Below are positions 1 to 11,482 of a stretch of 64,000 bases of DNA, piece after piece; within the stretch, counting starts at the first letter, position 1; each line of letters opens with the position of its first letter. Under the pieces are notes generated by a model. The model ran no database searches. It saw nothing but the letters and a program-made list of their open reading frames with translations, and was not told the DNA's origin. The DNA lies in contig JADANN010000202.1 of the NCBI GenBank assembly GCA_018806985.1, forward strand, positions 806,001 to 870,000, read 5' to 3'. Origin of the DNA: Angiostrongylus vasorum. Its lineage: Eukaryota; Nematoda; Chromadorea; Rhabditida; Metastrongylidae. The translations under genes were made by a program, and so were the position numbers.

Positions 1-222
1 ATATTTTGGTTCGTAACGATGAACTAATTGCATTTTCGTCCAACTGTTCATAAATTAGTAATTTACAACCTTATAAAAAACTGATTTTCAAACACGTTTG
101 CTACGTTTACATTTCTTCCCTTCTTCTTTTCGTTTTCTAAATCTCCTTCAGTTCCGATCAGCGCTCTTATTTTCACTCACACACTCTTTCTACCTAAGGA
201 TAAGACTAAAACTCTACGCAAA
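1..222. other. no feature seen
   Basis: AT-rich sequence. I see no convincing exon, repeat or structured element here, although exons of the neighbouring minus-strand gene could lie beyond the window edge. Confidence 0.4.
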
Positions 223-225
223 TTA

Positions 226-435
226 CGCTGCGAAATGTTGCTGGTTCGATCTCACGCACTGAGCAAGCGGAACCTCCCATCGTTCCTGGACCAGCAATTT
301 TGTAGTAGTCTTGTCTGAGGCAGCACAAAAGCAATGGCGAAGGCATCGTAAGTCACCGTATAGGCCAGATATGCATTCATATGCATTCTTCACGATACTC
401 CGAATGGAATTCAATGCATGGCACATAATGGCATT
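226..435 (+). repeat. SINE A copy, degenerate
   Basis: Retains the B-box-like GGTTCGATC, the central AGTCTTGTCTGAG, the GGCCAGATATGCATTCA block and the GAATGCATGGC-type end of family A. The tRNA-like head is mostly lost. An apparent minus-strand reading frame across it is a shadow of the repeat. Confidence 0.7.
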
Positions 436-486
436 GGTCAATGCTGAACGCTCTACAATTTATCCAGTCACATAAAAAATAGTTTT

Positions 487-707
487 TTAAACACAATAAC
501 TTGCATGGAGATAGTAGTAACAAGGACGAAAAGAACAAGTATTCACACGTAACAGTGTATACAAGTTCCTAGCTACTGCTACGAAAAATTGATAAAATAT
601 GGAAAAATTATGTAGACTTACAGTGAATTCGTCGAGTTCCAGAAAACATCCGGTAGTTTCTTGGCATCAACAACGAATAAGAAAGAGTGCAGTATATAAA
701 GCATCAT
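487..707 (-). CDS. small secreted peptide, two exons
   Basis: Model: exon 1 is 707-622, intron 621-569 (53 bp), exon 2 is 568-487, giving 55 residues. The start codon follows an acceptor (TTTTAG, then T, then ATG), as expected for spliced-leader addition. Residues 1-15 (MMLYILHSFLFVVDA) look like a signal peptide. An N-glycosylation sequon (NST) follows, and exon 2 carries three cysteines. The donor is a perfect GTAAGT. The acceptor was chosen among several close AG dinucleotides because only it leaves an open frame, so exon 2 is less certain than exon 1. I recognise no family. Confidence 0.42.
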
Positions 708-1690
708 ACTAAAATTCAATTGTTAGCTTCATTACGAGACTTTTAGGAATCACAATTACAAGGCGATTGAGAGAATCCGCTGTCTATTAACGTAACAGAC
801 AATTAAATGATGTAAGCGAAAAATAGCCTCCAGATAGTCGAGTAAAAAGTCGGATAACAAGGTTGTGATATCGTACCCAACAAAGAATCTCATAACAGAA
901 ATAACAAGATTTAAGTGGAGAACAATCATAGAGTGTTTTGTTAGACAAGGAAATCGATTACGAAATAGGAAGAAAGTGCAAATGCCTCAAATCTGTGACT
1001 ATTTTCGATTTCACAGCAATGAGTTCTATAGCCATGCAGAAATTACCGTGATTTGCTCACATTAACGGTTAAATTCTACTTTTTTGCTTCAGTTAAATAT
1101 TTTTTTCTTGGAATAAGAAGACGGTTTTTTAAGCCCTAACGTTTGTCTCTTCAAGGGTTACGACAAATTAACTGACAATTTTGATTTTTTTCGTTGTCAA
1201 TTTGGAAATGTTTACAAAGAAGATCAGGCAAGGTCGAGAAGTTTAGAGGGTAATCCATGCCGGATGGAATCCGACGCGACCTTTTCCAGGCCACGCCCAC
1301 TCTTGTGAGGTTAGAGTGGGCGGGATTGACGGAGTTAGCAAGAGGATTTGCATCCTATTAGTCTCTTTTATACGCAGAAAATACTTGACATTTCGATGAG
1401 CGAGATGATACGTCCCGTGAAATTTAACTTGAACTAAAAAACGCTGTATAGATAACCATAAACCAGCTACGGTTTTTCTTTTCTTGAAATGAAATTTGCG
1501 TTGAAAAAGCTATTTCTAGTGTAAGATGGTACGTGTTTGGATTTCGAGCAGAAATCTGTAGTGAAGAAAGGAACGCGAATTTATTTTTTTTACGAACTAA
1601 ACTTTTTTGAAATGAAATGTAAAGAAGGTAAGGCGGAGGCCTTATTTTGGCACCTCCTCTCCGTAAAGGTGTTACAAAACTCAAGGTAAA
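708..1690. other. intergenic, no gene seen
   Basis: No convincing exon. The one notable structure is a perfect 10-bp GC-rich hairpin: CGCCCACTCT at 1294-1303 pairs with AGAGTGGGCG at 1313-1322 around a 9-nt loop. The region lies upstream of the minus-strand gene that starts at 707. Confidence 0.4.
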
Positions 1691-1699
1691 ATGTTCCTA

Positions 1700-2280
1700 T
1701 TGGTAAAAATAAGAACAAGTTGTTCTGAAGATATGAAGGTCCGAAGATCTGAATGGATGAAAGAATAGAAATAGAAGAAAAAAAAAGTTGATTTGTTCAA
1801 GAGTGTCGCATATTTCATCCATTACAAAACAAATATTGTATATGAAGGAAACCTTGTTGACAAAATTCCATTTGAAACGAAAACCGCTTTGCAAACAGTG
1901 AAAGAGAGCGGTATAAGATACTGAAAAAAAGAAAAGTTAAAAAGAGTCTCAACTAAGTGGAAGAGATCGATAGAATTTTTCAGTTTCAAATTTTTCTCCA
2001 TGGAATGTCCTTCTTGCCAAATTGTTTTCTTAACATGATTCACTACGATAGTCACATAGATTTCTGTATAATTGAAAGAGTAGAGGTAGTGATACAGAAG
2101 CTGTTCAAAGAAGTATTGCGTAATTAAGGGAAAAGGTCATCATCAAAGAGCGAATCTCATCGTTGACGGGAACAGTTTGAATTTGGAGAGAGTGAGCTTG
2201 AAAATAAAAGTCATGAATGCTGAAGGCCTTTGGTAACGTCGAGGGAGGTGTTGATGACAACAGTAAAAAGTACGCTCATG
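1700..2280 (-). other. coding-like minus-strand stretches, unresolved gene or pseudogene
   Basis: Several minus-strand segments read as plausible protein: one opening MSVLFTVVINTSLD from an ATG at 2279, a 50-residue open stretch across about 2260-2110, and an exon-like segment that follows the acceptor TTATACAG near 2075 and includes QEGHSMEKNLKLKNSIDL. I could not find one set of donors and acceptors that joins them in phase. Either a small multi-exon gene or a decayed one is possible. Confidence 0.25.
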
Positions 2281-2414
2281 GCGAAAGGTTGGACAACTAT
2301 CATAGAACGTCGCATATCCTAAGAACTCTCTAAATATTACGGATGAAGGAGGTTGATGGAAATACCATTTGAGTCAATCCGATAAACTATTATAAAAAGG
2401 TTAGGCCGCCGGCG

Positions 2415-2650
2415 TAGATCATGCGCCATGCATGCAACTTCTTCAAGCAACGTTGAAGGTGACTAAATGCATATCTGGCCTGTAAGATGACTCGCTACTG
2501 ATCTATTGAGTCAATGCTGCCATCCTCCCGGGCAGGTCTGGTATCAGTTCCCAGGCGCCAGAGGGATGGAAGGCTTGGTGAGCCTGGGGGCCTGGATCGA
2601 ACCCGTGTCCATTGCAGGGCACCTCTAACCACTTGGCTACATGCCCACTT
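2415..2650 (-). repeat. SINE A copy
   Basis: Reverse-complement family A: a block resembling TGCATATCTGGCC, the central palindrome region, GGAAGGCTTGGTGAGCC, a B-box-like GGATCGAACCC and a tRNA-like head ending near 2650. Confidence 0.8.
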
Positions 2651-2689
2651 ATTATAAATGATAAAAAAAATAATGTCTGCATTGATGAA

Positions 2690-2890
2690 TCCTTGAGCTA
2701 AGCGCCAACCTCATTAAGCATCGTTGGAGGTGACTGAATGCATGTTTGGTCGTCACAATGACTCCCAGATAAGCCTGGTACCAATTTGCCGACCCCGGAA
2801 GGATGGAGGGCTTGGTGAGCCTGGAGCGCCGGGATCGATCCCATGTGTATTACCAGGCGCCCTCGACCACTGTGCCACGCGCCCCTCCCA
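2690..2890 (-). repeat. SINE A copy with internal deletion
   Basis: Family A in reverse orientation. It lacks about 40 bp between the ATATGCATTC-type block and the central domain, but keeps the head GGCGCGTGGCACAG and the B box GGGATCGATCCC. It sits about 40 bp from another copy in the same orientation. Confidence 0.8.
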
Positions 2891-3035
2891 CTTATCACAG
2901 GATAAAGAAAAGCAGACAGCACAGAATATTCATAAATCAAAATCATGGTAGTCAGAAAAACGATCATAAACTTTCATACAGCGAAGATGAATATAAAATA
3001 TTGAAAGCGATATACGCTGTTTACTTTGACAATTG

Positions 3036-3320
3036 GGCTCGTGTAGCGCAGCGGTTGGAGGCGCCCTGCAATACATATAGGATCAATCACGCGCCCCATG
3101 CTCGCCAAGCCTTCCATCCATCCGGGTCGGCAAGTTAGTACTAGACTTGTCTGAGATGATAGCAGCACTGGCTCAGTACATCGGTAGGCCACCGCGAGTC
3201 ATTGTCTAGGCCAGATATGCAGACTCACCTTTAACGACACTTAACGAAATCGAAAGTTTGGCGCATTTCTCCGGGATCTATTGATCATCGCCGAGAGCTT
3301 CATCCTTTTTATCTTTTAGG
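3036..3320 (+). repeat. SINE A copy
   Basis: Nearly full length. The head is CTCGTGTAGCGCAGCGGTTGG (A-box-like), followed by the central ACTAGACTTGTCTGAG, the ATCGGTAGGCCACCGCGAG block, and the GATCATCGCCGAGAGCTTC end with a TTTATC-type tail. Confidence 0.85.
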
Positions 3321-3545
3321 CGTTGTTTTCTTTGATAACAAAGCCTGGAACAAAGAAAGAATTAAAATCAGCACTGACTGCAATTAACAATATGCCCATT
3401 ACTAGAGACATCTTGTTTTCATCCATTCCAGGGGAGTCAGCTGTGATTATGAGCAGTGCATGTTCGCTGCCAGAGATTTGTCCAAACAACATAGCACCTG
3501 TTTTCTCACCGATTGCAAGAGTTGCTCTTCAGTTCGAGTGCTATT
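3321..3545. other. stretch open on both strands, unassigned
   Basis: Both strands carry open frames of 60-75 codons here. The minus strand includes MGILLIAVSADFNSFFVP; the plus strand starts at 3323. Neither resembles a family I know and no clear splice set was found. Confidence 0.2.
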
Positions 3546-3624
3546 AGAACTTTTTTTTGCAAAAAGACCGGAGTAGTAACATGAAATAAGCGGTTAATAT
3601 TGCACTTTAAAACAAAGGTGTCAT

Positions 3625-3990
3625 AGTTCAAATATGAGATTCCAGCCGGCTGGAAGTTTCGTCGCATGTTTGCCAGTATCAACGAATCCGACCACTGTCA
3701 ATAGACTGTGGTTCTCTGAAGACTCGTGGTCGAGAATAGATGACTTCCACCGTACCTTCTTGGATTTTTAAGGTAACATGACGATGATAAATATCCTTTG
3801 TTCAGCTCACATTTTCGACATCTTCTTCTTCCTCAGAACCGATATTTCGCGTCACTGTCCATAGTTGTCTGCCCACTCAATGTTCGTCGTATCGAGTCGA
3901 GATCTTCTGCAGTGGAGCACCACTCGAACGAGGCAGCGTTAACCGATAGTGCTCCCTTTTATATAAGATGATTGTTGTTGCTATGACTAC
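3625..3990 (-). repeat. family E element (Penelope-end-like, hammerhead-like motif)
   Basis: Shares with the copies near 18.4, 12.2 and 49.3 kb a reverse-oriented CTGAGGA - GAAA arrangement (3815-3845), a GGAGCACCACTCGAACGA block and a TATATAAG box. It contains no coding sequence. Its relation to Penelope-like element ends is inferred from the shared motif. Confidence 0.45.
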
Positions 3991-4640
3991 CCGTTGATAA
4001 TAATCTGTTATTCAACGAATGATCCATCCTGGAGCGGTCGGTATTATGTTAGCTAAAACAGAGCGAATAGGAAAACAATATTTTTCAAACCGACCATCAC
4101 TTAACGTCAGTAGTAACGATCAATACCTTCTTCCATTGCACTTTTACCATAGTTGGCAAGGTATGTACTTACTGAAGACTGCTTTTCTCGAAAGATTAAC
4201 AGTGACGTTTTCACTACTAATCCGATGACGAGCATTTAGGCATTAGGCTAGCAGCAACGGCATCACTACACCCAAATGACTCCGTGTAGAATCATGAACT
4301 TCAAAAACTAGGAAAAAAATGGAAAAAGAGGCGAAACCTCTTCTACTCCTCTAATTATTTTCACGAGTTCTCTTGCATACACCTTACAGCAATGAAAAGT
4401 TTTTGTGGGCTTGTTTTAATGCGGAAAAACCATAAAGAAAAAAGTGAAAAATGAGTGTGTAGAAAACTTTTCTAAGTGACCTCATAACGATATATTTCAG
4501 TGCAATCGAATGTCGAGACCTCAAAACTAGTCCAGCTAACATGGATATTAAAAAGCTTTGTTCTGTCCAAGTGTTTTCCTTGTAACATTCCAATATTGAT
4601 AATAGCAACTTTGCCAAAAAAAAATTAAAAGAACAGATAA
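3991..4640. other. no gene seen
   Basis: Open frames occur on both strands near 4020-4230 but they contradict each other and lack a supporting splice set. Nothing was recognised. Confidence 0.35.
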
Positions 4641-4641
4641 C

Positions 4642-4785
4642 ACGGCTGAAAGACAGGCGAAACGAAGGACTTGCATGGTGTGGTGGTGAACGCGTTAACC
4701 CCCGGAAAGGGAATAGCTTGTACGGTCCCCACCTAGACACCAGCGGTCCGGAGTCTTGCAAATGTCTCAGCAACATTATGGTTAA
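4642..4785 (+). repeat. SINE B copy
   Basis: Family B: GCTGAAAGACAGGCGAAACG, then a tRNA-like GGTGTGGTGGTGAACGCGTT (A-box-like), a degenerate B box GTACGGTCCCC, then TTGCAAATGTCTCAGC. Confidence 0.85.
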
Positions 4786-4789
4786 AGGT

Positions 4790-5580
4790 ACGGATTTAAA
4801 ACACTGAAAGCGACCGAATGCATTGCTTTCTATTGTGTCTTTTCCTGGTTTGGTACTGGAAGCTGCTAGAACTTGCCACTGCGCTATCTGTTAAATTCGG
4901 AAGTCGATTTGCTTCTTTATGTTGTACAGCAACAAATCCTTCCATTTCTTTGTCAGTCCTTCACCATGTAACGAAATTTCATGAAATGAGCAGTAACAGA
5001 GCATAAGTGGCTCATTGGAACTCGCTGGAACATGACTTCACGAAAAATGTTCTGTTTTCTTAGTTCGAAACTTGTTATCTCTTCATAGTTGCAAGGTCTA
5101 GTTACAAGGCTGAAGAAGCGTATTGGTAAAGACACCGTTCACTGATATGCGCAAGGCCTTGGTTCGTCAACGCACTGGGCCAATCGATCCTAAAAAAATG
5201 ATCGGTTGTGGATTGAAAAAAGTACGAAATATCTATTCATTATCAAATTAGTGTTCAGCATTACACTGATGGTTTATCGAAAACATCAAAACCCATAAAA
5301 AGTATCACGAACCACAATAGTTGCATTGGTTCCAGAACCACAAAATATATCCAACGTGTGAAGGTAAAGCACTAGTGAAGCTTATCTCCAAATAAAGGAG
5401 ATAAATAAATGTTATGGAAAAAAATCGTTGCCGTCTTTCCTTTAGAAGATTTTTTAAAGTCAAAAAAATTCCAAAAGAAACAACTCTGAACATAGTCTTT
5501 CTAGATGGAACAAACTATTTTTTTCAAGTTTGCTTGTTCTATTGGTGATGGAGTAAACTCACGTCTGCCTTGAAATTTTG
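4790..5580. other. no gene seen
   Basis: AT-rich and apparently single copy within the window. Short open frames only, without splice support. Confidence 0.35.
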
Positions 5581-5592
5581 TCAGGCTCAAAA

Positions 5593-5886
5593 ATGGTTTA
5601 CGGTATTGACCTTAACAATGCCGTAGCACAGCGAGCTATCCTAACACCTCTACGTAATGGTCAACATTTTTTAACATAGCACTTAATTATTGTAATTGTG
5701 CAGTAATCGCCTAAATGGTCTTTGTAAACACTTTACCGCCCCATCGTGGTTGAGGGATAGGGTTAAATTTTAGAACTCTACCATGCTCAGGAGGCCGATT
5801 GGAAGGGATCTTCCCATACACTTTTGCACTTGCAAGCTGAAGAGTTCAACATTTCCATCAAGAAGCTCAGCAACGAGAAAACTTAA
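5593..5886 (+). CDS. 57-residue hypothetical protein, two exons
   Basis: Exon 1 is 5593-5653 and exon 2 is 5774-5886. The start ATG lies 8 nt after ATTTTGTCAG, a typical trans-splice acceptor. The donor is C|GTAATG and the acceptor is AATTTTAG. The one leftover base joins the exons in phase and the stop is TAA. The product begins MVYGIDLNNAVAQRAILTPL and ends LSNEKT. It is hydrophilic with no signal peptide or membrane segment. No family was recognised. The next sequence (to 6094) stays open in another frame but has no start, and may be an unrelated remnant. Confidence 0.45.
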
Positions 5887-7820
5887 TCCCAAATATCGTT
5901 ACTTTCCCAGAAGAAGTCTCGTCCAAAGACAAAAAACTTCCCTGCAAGTCACAATCCCTGTCGACTACTGTTTAGCGACGCAAAATAGTGAAATCGTTGC
6001 ACGAACTCAAGGAAAACGCGTCCTCAACGAGAAGGACACCTATCAAATAACAGTTGCTCTAGGATTCAACATTTTTTATTTCCTAATACAGTAATTTCTG
6101 CCTGTTGGTGAAAAGAAAAAAGGTGATAAAACTGCAGCAAAACTATTGTACACTTTTTTTAAACGCTAGGGATAAGGTCAAAGATCTAATATAACATTTT
6201 TACGTCAAAATGACTTTATTGTTGGGCTTCAACAATTCGACTTGATGCTATGGGTCAGTTCTCATAGCCGCCTACAGTGTGTATCTTTCCTCAAGCGGAA
6301 CTGTTCTCACTCAAGTGCCAATCGTCACTAAGTGTCAATAGCCTGACTACATCACTATCCTCTGCTATTATATTCGTCTCTAATGTATTAGTGAGCGTAT
6401 TCTCCTGCAGCAATTTTCCCAGAAGACTTCATGCAAATCTTTTTCACACCTGAATGAGTTACAGTAGGGTGATTATGCACTCATCAAGGTGAAGTGGAAC
6501 GAATTTGCGTACCATGAAGCAGATGCTGGAACTTTAGGCGGATTTTCGTGGATATTATCGAATTACGCTCCAGTCTAGTACTACTTAAGATGTCAGCTGA
6601 CTACTAATGATATTCGCACTACATATGTTAGGTGTCAATGCATTGTCTGAGTTGTTAAATTTCGCCTTTTTCCCGTCATTATGCTTGTCTATGTTTCCTC
6701 AAAAGTCTGGTTATGAAATCTACGGAGACCATTACTAAAAGGTCAGCGAGGAAAACAAAGATGGAAACGCTAATGAGCTGATTTTTCGTAGTCTAAAGCG
6801 TTCCTCACCGCTCACCAAATGGAATGTGACTATCTGGTAGCATTGCACATGACAGGAACATGAATGTCAAATTTGTACAAAACAAAATCACCGTAATTAT
6901 GGAGGGCAAAGCTGTTTAGTACTTTCTAAAGTAAACAGCCATGTCAAGATGTCTTCAATAGCAAAAAGAAAGGAGTAAGCAAAAAATCAATTCGGGGTTT
7001 CTATAAAAAAAAACTTTAGTTCCACAATAGTCCTTTCTCCACTCCCTTCACAACAAATTCACACAACAGAATTTTTCAATGCGCTTGTTATGTGTAAGTT
7101 CGACAATCTCTGTCCTAGAATATAAAGGCTTAAAGAATGCTTTAGATTCCAAAAGATTGATCGAAAAGACATAGTTGCCCTTAGCCAATCAACTAGTAGA
7201 AATGTCGGATTCTAGTACAAGCTAAATGACCCCGTCGATATTAAAAACCTTCTGCTATACACGAAATTTCCACATCCGGGAACATCTAACGGCCACGATT
7301 AATCTTCAAGCTATCGTGAAGAGGACGATTATTATACATAGGAAAGACGAATGAAACTATAAAACTAGATTATTTCAATCATTAGCTGGAAACTAATTGA
7401 TTGACCTGATCCACATACGTCTACCTTAATTGGATCAGAGTTCTGACTATTGTAAAGTTTTTTCATGACGTCTCTCGCTCTTATGTATGCCGGTGAAACA
7501 TCGACATTATTCATTCAAGCATAGCGTCCGAAAACTAAAGGCGCATGACTTCCGATTAGCCAGACAATAGCGAATCCGTCATGGCGCCATTTGCATAGCG
7601 GACAGTACATGTGTCAGTGCGTGCTGGAATGTTAGCCGTACACACACACAATGGGTCACCGTAGCGCAATATCTTCTCTAATCTATCCGAAAACGTGCAC
7701 ACATGCAAACGGTGCAGGGTTTCCCAAGAGAACAAAAAAGAAGACTAGATAAGTGAATTGCTATAACAGTTAGTAATAATGGTTAAATTGTAAAAGTTAG
7801 GTATGTAATAGTTAAAACTA
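5887..7820. other. no resolved gene
   Basis: Long AT-rich stretch. A minus-strand segment near 6290-6420 after an acceptor CTGCAG reads for about 37 codons (contains AEDSDVVRLLTLSDDWH) but could not be joined to other exons. No repeat family was recognised. Confidence 0.3.
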
Positions 7821-7823
7821 GCT

Positions 7824-7825
<2 letters not shown>

Positions 7826-7862
<37 letters not shown>

Positions 7863-7985
7863 AGCGAAGGAGCCGCATGTGTGATGGTGAACGCGTTAGC
7901 TATGGAAAGGGTAACACCGTGTTCGATCCCCACCGCAGACAGCTGCCGTCCGGGGTTTTGCAAATATCTCAGCATCATTGTTGCT
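7826..7985 (+). repeat. SINE B copy with (GA)n expansion
   Basis: Family B in which the GAGAGAAAGG segment near its start has expanded into a GA microsatellite (about 7827-7858). The A-box-like region, the B box GTGTTCGATCCCC and TTGCAAATATCTCAGC follow. Confidence 0.85.
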
Positions 7986-8024
7986 GTAATAATTAGGTGC
8001 TAGGGTGCTATAAAGAAATGAACT

Positions 8025-8214
8025 ATGGTTGTCTACTCACAAATAACATTATTTCATGCGGAAGTTAAAGGACAGAGTTAGAGGGTTTTTTCCGGACACG
8101 AGATTTTATTATTATTTCTGATTTCAGCGCTTTAAATCATCAGCGGTGACACCGAAACCAGGAGAAAGACACAGAAAGCGAAATAAGCTCCAGATGGTTT
8201 TACTGCGTTATTGA
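8025..8214 (+). CDS. possible 41-residue two-exon ORF
   Basis: A weak model: exon 8025-8063 (donor GTTAAAG) joined in phase to 8128-8214 after a strong acceptor TGATTTCAG. The second exon reads RFKSSAVTPKPGERHRKR and onward to TGA, very basic. It could instead be the last exon of a gene whose other parts I cannot see. Confidence 0.2.
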
Positions 8215-8859
8215 TTAACCTTCCGATCAATAATTTCGTGTTGTGATGCAGCTATTCTAATAACAACGTAAGCTAACGTGGAATTATTTTTGATGGATGC
8301 CAGTGCTTAAATTTAGGATGAGCTTCATTTTCCTTCTACTACTATTGTGGTTTTGCATGGAGAACAGAGAAGTCCGCTAAGCAGGTTGAGACCGCTGGTC
8401 TCAGATGAAATCCGACCAATATGAGTCTAAACGACAATCTGGGCAGTGGTGACGGTAATCGGAGAACGACACATTGCGTAAAAAATGCCGTCACAATCAT
8501 CCAACGTATCGAATGTCCCATGTAAAACATTGGTAAACATCATTCTCCAAACGATCCACTGCAAACGAAGAAACACATGTGGGACAATTCGAAGGCGGAT
8601 TGATCGTCGTGTGTTGAATCAAACGAAAACAGTGGAATCTGGACACCAACCGTAACAAACTGAAGGTAAACGGAACCATAAATATCTTACAAGCTTTCTT
8701 GTAGCGGCATCTTTATATACATTAATGTTCATGTGAAAGAATATAGTGTGGTTGTGTAGTAACATAATAAATGACTAATGTGCTCACAAACAATAGCTGA
8801 ACAATGTGAAATAGCCTGGATGTGAAAAAATGCCAACCAAACTGGGTATTCATAAACGA

Positions 8860-9112
8860 TGAAACTCTCAGCGTTGATCAATCGCTAATGGATGCATTCG
8901 ACTTCACCAAGCATCATTAGAAGTGATCAAATGCGTTTCTGGCCTAGACAATGGCTTATCTGGCCTACTGATTCAGTGCTGCTGTCCTTCTAGACAAGTC
9001 CGATGCCAATTTGCCTGTCCTGTAGAGTTTGAAGGCATAGTGAGCACGGTGCACGATGTCAAACCAAAAAACTGCGCGTGTACTGAAGGGCACATCTGAT
9101 CGCTGGTCTACA
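8860..9112 (-). repeat. SINE A copy, degenerate
   Basis: Reverse family A: AGCGTTGATCAATCGCT at the end, TTCTAGACAAGTCCGATGCC in the centre and a poorly preserved head. Confidence 0.75.
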
Positions 9113-9194
9113 TGTTCCCACCGAAATGGTCATATCAGTGTTATTATCACATCTATTATTGTTGTACAATCGCTTTTCTTTTTTTCTATTTTTT

Positions 9195-9380
9195 TTATCG
9201 CAGGGTGTGATATGAATAACTACAATGAAACCCGGCTGAGAGAAAGGCGAAACGAAGGACCCGCATGGTGATATGGTGAACGCGTTTATCCCGGACAGCG
9301 TAACAGCGTTTTTCGGTACCCACCACAAACACCTGCGGCTCGGAGTTTTGCAAATATCTCAGCATCGTTGTAGTTATATT
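9195..9380 (+). repeat. SINE B copy
   Basis: Family B preceded by an inverted piece of its own 3' end (CAGGGTGTGATATGA), then GGCTGAGAGAAAGGCG, the A-box-like region, and TTGCAAATATCTCAGC at the end. Confidence 0.85.
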
Positions 9381-9645
9381 ATTACTATATTGTCATACCA
9401 TAACTGTTGGAAACGTGAAAACGTATACGTCAAACTGATGCTCATCATTGCTTCCCAACTCGACTCCTCTCACCAGAGAAGCGCTTTTGCTAAGAATCTC
9501 GTGATTTCCAACACAGTAAACGCTGCAATTTCGTCGCTGATTCTTCATCGAAAACCTTCGCCAATATTTGTTATTGGCTTATTTCTTTAATTAAAGACAT
9601 CTTCCAAGCAGCGTAGAAATGCTACTAACAAAAACCTAAGATAGC

Positions 9646-9915
9646 TTATAGTTCCACAATAGTAGAGCCATGAGGTGTTTTTTTCTTAGTGTTGCCAGTT
9701 TTTCTACGTACGAGCCAAAAGATCGACATTTCAGTTAGAAATCCCATAGCAAGCCCAACTCCTAGTAAACGATCGGCCAACAACTCGTACTCGTCATAAA
9801 CTGTAAAGACAGCGATACACGTACTAAAAAACGTGGTTTCGTGTCCTTCAAGCTCGTGGAGCTGATTTGGAAACTCTGGAGCAGGACACGGCGATCCCGT
9901 CGGCGCCGGATCAGG
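9646..9915 (-). CDS. last exon of a single-pass membrane protein
   Basis: A minus-strand exon of 89 codons that follows the acceptor GGTTAG and ends in TAA. It has no start codon, so upstream exons are missing, probably beyond the Penelope-like insertion at 10.0-11.2 kb. It opens with a proline-rich stretch (PDPAPTGSPCPAPEFP). Near exon residues 50-70 lies a membrane-like helix (LLGVGLAMGFLTEMSIFWLV), followed by a basic tail (RRKTGNTKKKTP). A short C-terminal cytoplasmic tail is the simplest topology. The protein-like composition over 270 bp is the main support. Family not recognised. Confidence 0.5.
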   Translation of the reverse strand, partial: PDPAPTGSPCPAPEFPNQLHELEGHETTFFSTCIAVFTVYDEYELLADRLLGVGLAMGFLTEMSIFWLVRRKTGNTKKKTPHGSTIVEL

Positions 9916-10044
9916 CTAACCGGTAATTAAGGATTATAGTTCAAGAGGTTGTTTGTAAACAATTTCCTCAGAATCTGCTTTAGCTGTTTTAAGGTAATGA
10001 AGGAAGCTTCATCGTGAGTTTTCTTTTTTGGAGTTGATAAGCAC

Positions 10045-11185
10045 AGGCAATGTTATTTTTACAATGTTTGTTAAGAAAAGCCAGTGATTTGGCCAACTTT
10101 GCCTTCTTCAGAGCCTGGAAAGGTTAGGTTGAATGCAATCTAGCCAGCAAAACACCTTCATAATCAAAACCAAAAATAGACGACAATTTCAATCGCGTTG
10201 AAGACGAAGTAGCTTTATCGCACACTCATCGTTTTATATGGGTCTTTCACGGAGTTTTTCACGTGGAGACAAATCTCACAGTTCTCGTGGACGGGTAATG
10301 CATCTCTCTTATCTTAAATGTCAGTCTGAGATATTGTGTGAGGCCACGTCTAATGAAGGGACATTTCTCCTTTCGAGTCATTCTTGGCTTCTTGGAATTT
10401 TTCCAAAATGGAGTTTTGCGCGCAGAAGTTTTCGATTCCTTTGCGACGATGGTAACTTCTTCTTTAAAATCTTCTCCGTTATGTCGCTGTGTCCTATGCG
10501 GGCTTAGTGGAATGTTTGGTTTGGTTTTAGGTTTACACAATAAGGATTCTTTAACACGGGCGCACAATGGTCTACACGTTTCATGAATGTGTTCGTCTCA
10601 ACACGCTTTACAAAATAACTGATAAACCGTACCCGAACTCACTTAGTCACCGTGCCTACCTTTAGGGACACATCATGCAACTTTGCGTTGCGCATAGACT
10701 GTTATACAAACGGTTACGAACTAGTCGACGACTTTTTTAGATTAGAGTGTTCAGTAATCTTTTCCTTTTGAAGCAACGTTTTATAAATGCGTTTACCTCG
10801 TTGGAAATGAAGAACAGGAGGAACGGGACCTTATTCTCGTTAAATACATCGTTACCGTATATTGACTCGTTTTGGGGAGATGGTTCTTTTTCTACATCTA
10901 TCCCAAAGAATTACGCTTTATAACCACTGGAAATAGCTGTTTGCTGCACCGAGTCCATGGATTCCTCCTCCCATCTTCCTGCGTGAACACTGGTGGCTGC
11001 TCGAAACACGTTTCTCACATGCGTCCGCCTTGTGTGTGAGGGGCTAGGGGAGAGGTAATTAACCAGTATAGTTTTGTGGCTTTTCGTGCCACTTGGTGAT
11101 GTGCCCGTTTTAGGATAGATTAATTTAAACACTAAGAAATGAAAAGCAGTTTCCTTTCGGTTCCTCTTGAGTGAATCCTCTTCAT
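10045..11185 (-). pseudogene. Penelope-like element, 5'-truncated and decayed
   Basis: Reads on the minus strand as the linker and GIY-YIG-type endonuclease part of the element that is better preserved at 36.6-38.4 kb. Matching parts include the RTQRHNGEDF segment and the Cys-region spacer, with frameshifts and stops. It ends at the left in the same 3' region with a CTGAAGA hammerhead-like motif (10095-10125). It is truncated just downstream of the reverse-transcriptase domain. It lies between the 9646-9915 exon and the ORF at 11321. Confidence 0.75.
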
Positions 11186-11320
11186 TCCTTCTCTTTTCTA
11201 CAGGTAATATCGAAACATTTATAACATGCGTTTATTATTCTTCAATAATAAGTATAGCAAAGTATGTTATGCACTCGGGCCACCTTATCGACTCTACGAT
11301 TTTCTCGTTCACAATGTTAG

Positions 11321-11482
11321 ATGCCCCACAAATACCTGGAAACATTGTTTGAACTTGAAGCGATTAATGGCCTCATCGACAAAGAATTATTGTTGATAGT
11401 CGTGGTAGCAGTCACCGTAGCTCTCTGTACGGCAACGTTCTTCTTCCATCCAAAGCCGCCAACAAGGAGGCAGCTTGATTAA
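11321..11482 (+). CDS. 53-residue single-TM protein or exon
   Basis: An ORF from ATG directly after an acceptor-like CAATGTTAG to TAA. It encodes an acidic N-terminus (MPHKYLETLFELEAINGLID), one strongly hydrophobic segment (LLLIVVVAVTVALC) at about residues 24-42 and a short basic tail (KPPTRRQLD). It may be a complete small membrane protein or the last exon of a longer gene. No family recognised. Confidence 0.4.
   Translation: MPHKYLETLFELEAINGLIDKELLLIVVVAVTVALCTATFFFHPKPPTRRQLD

Noticed and set aside
1424..1684. 86-codon minus-strand ORF
   Set aside because: Low-complexity AT-rich composition with no splice signals or recognisable motif.
3036..3110. Possible functional tRNA genes in SINE heads (also at 15294, 33028, 40198, 60938)
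   Set aside because: Only the A- and B-box regions resemble tRNA; anticodon and acceptor stems do not fold as a cloverleaf by eye and the sequence continues into the SINE body.
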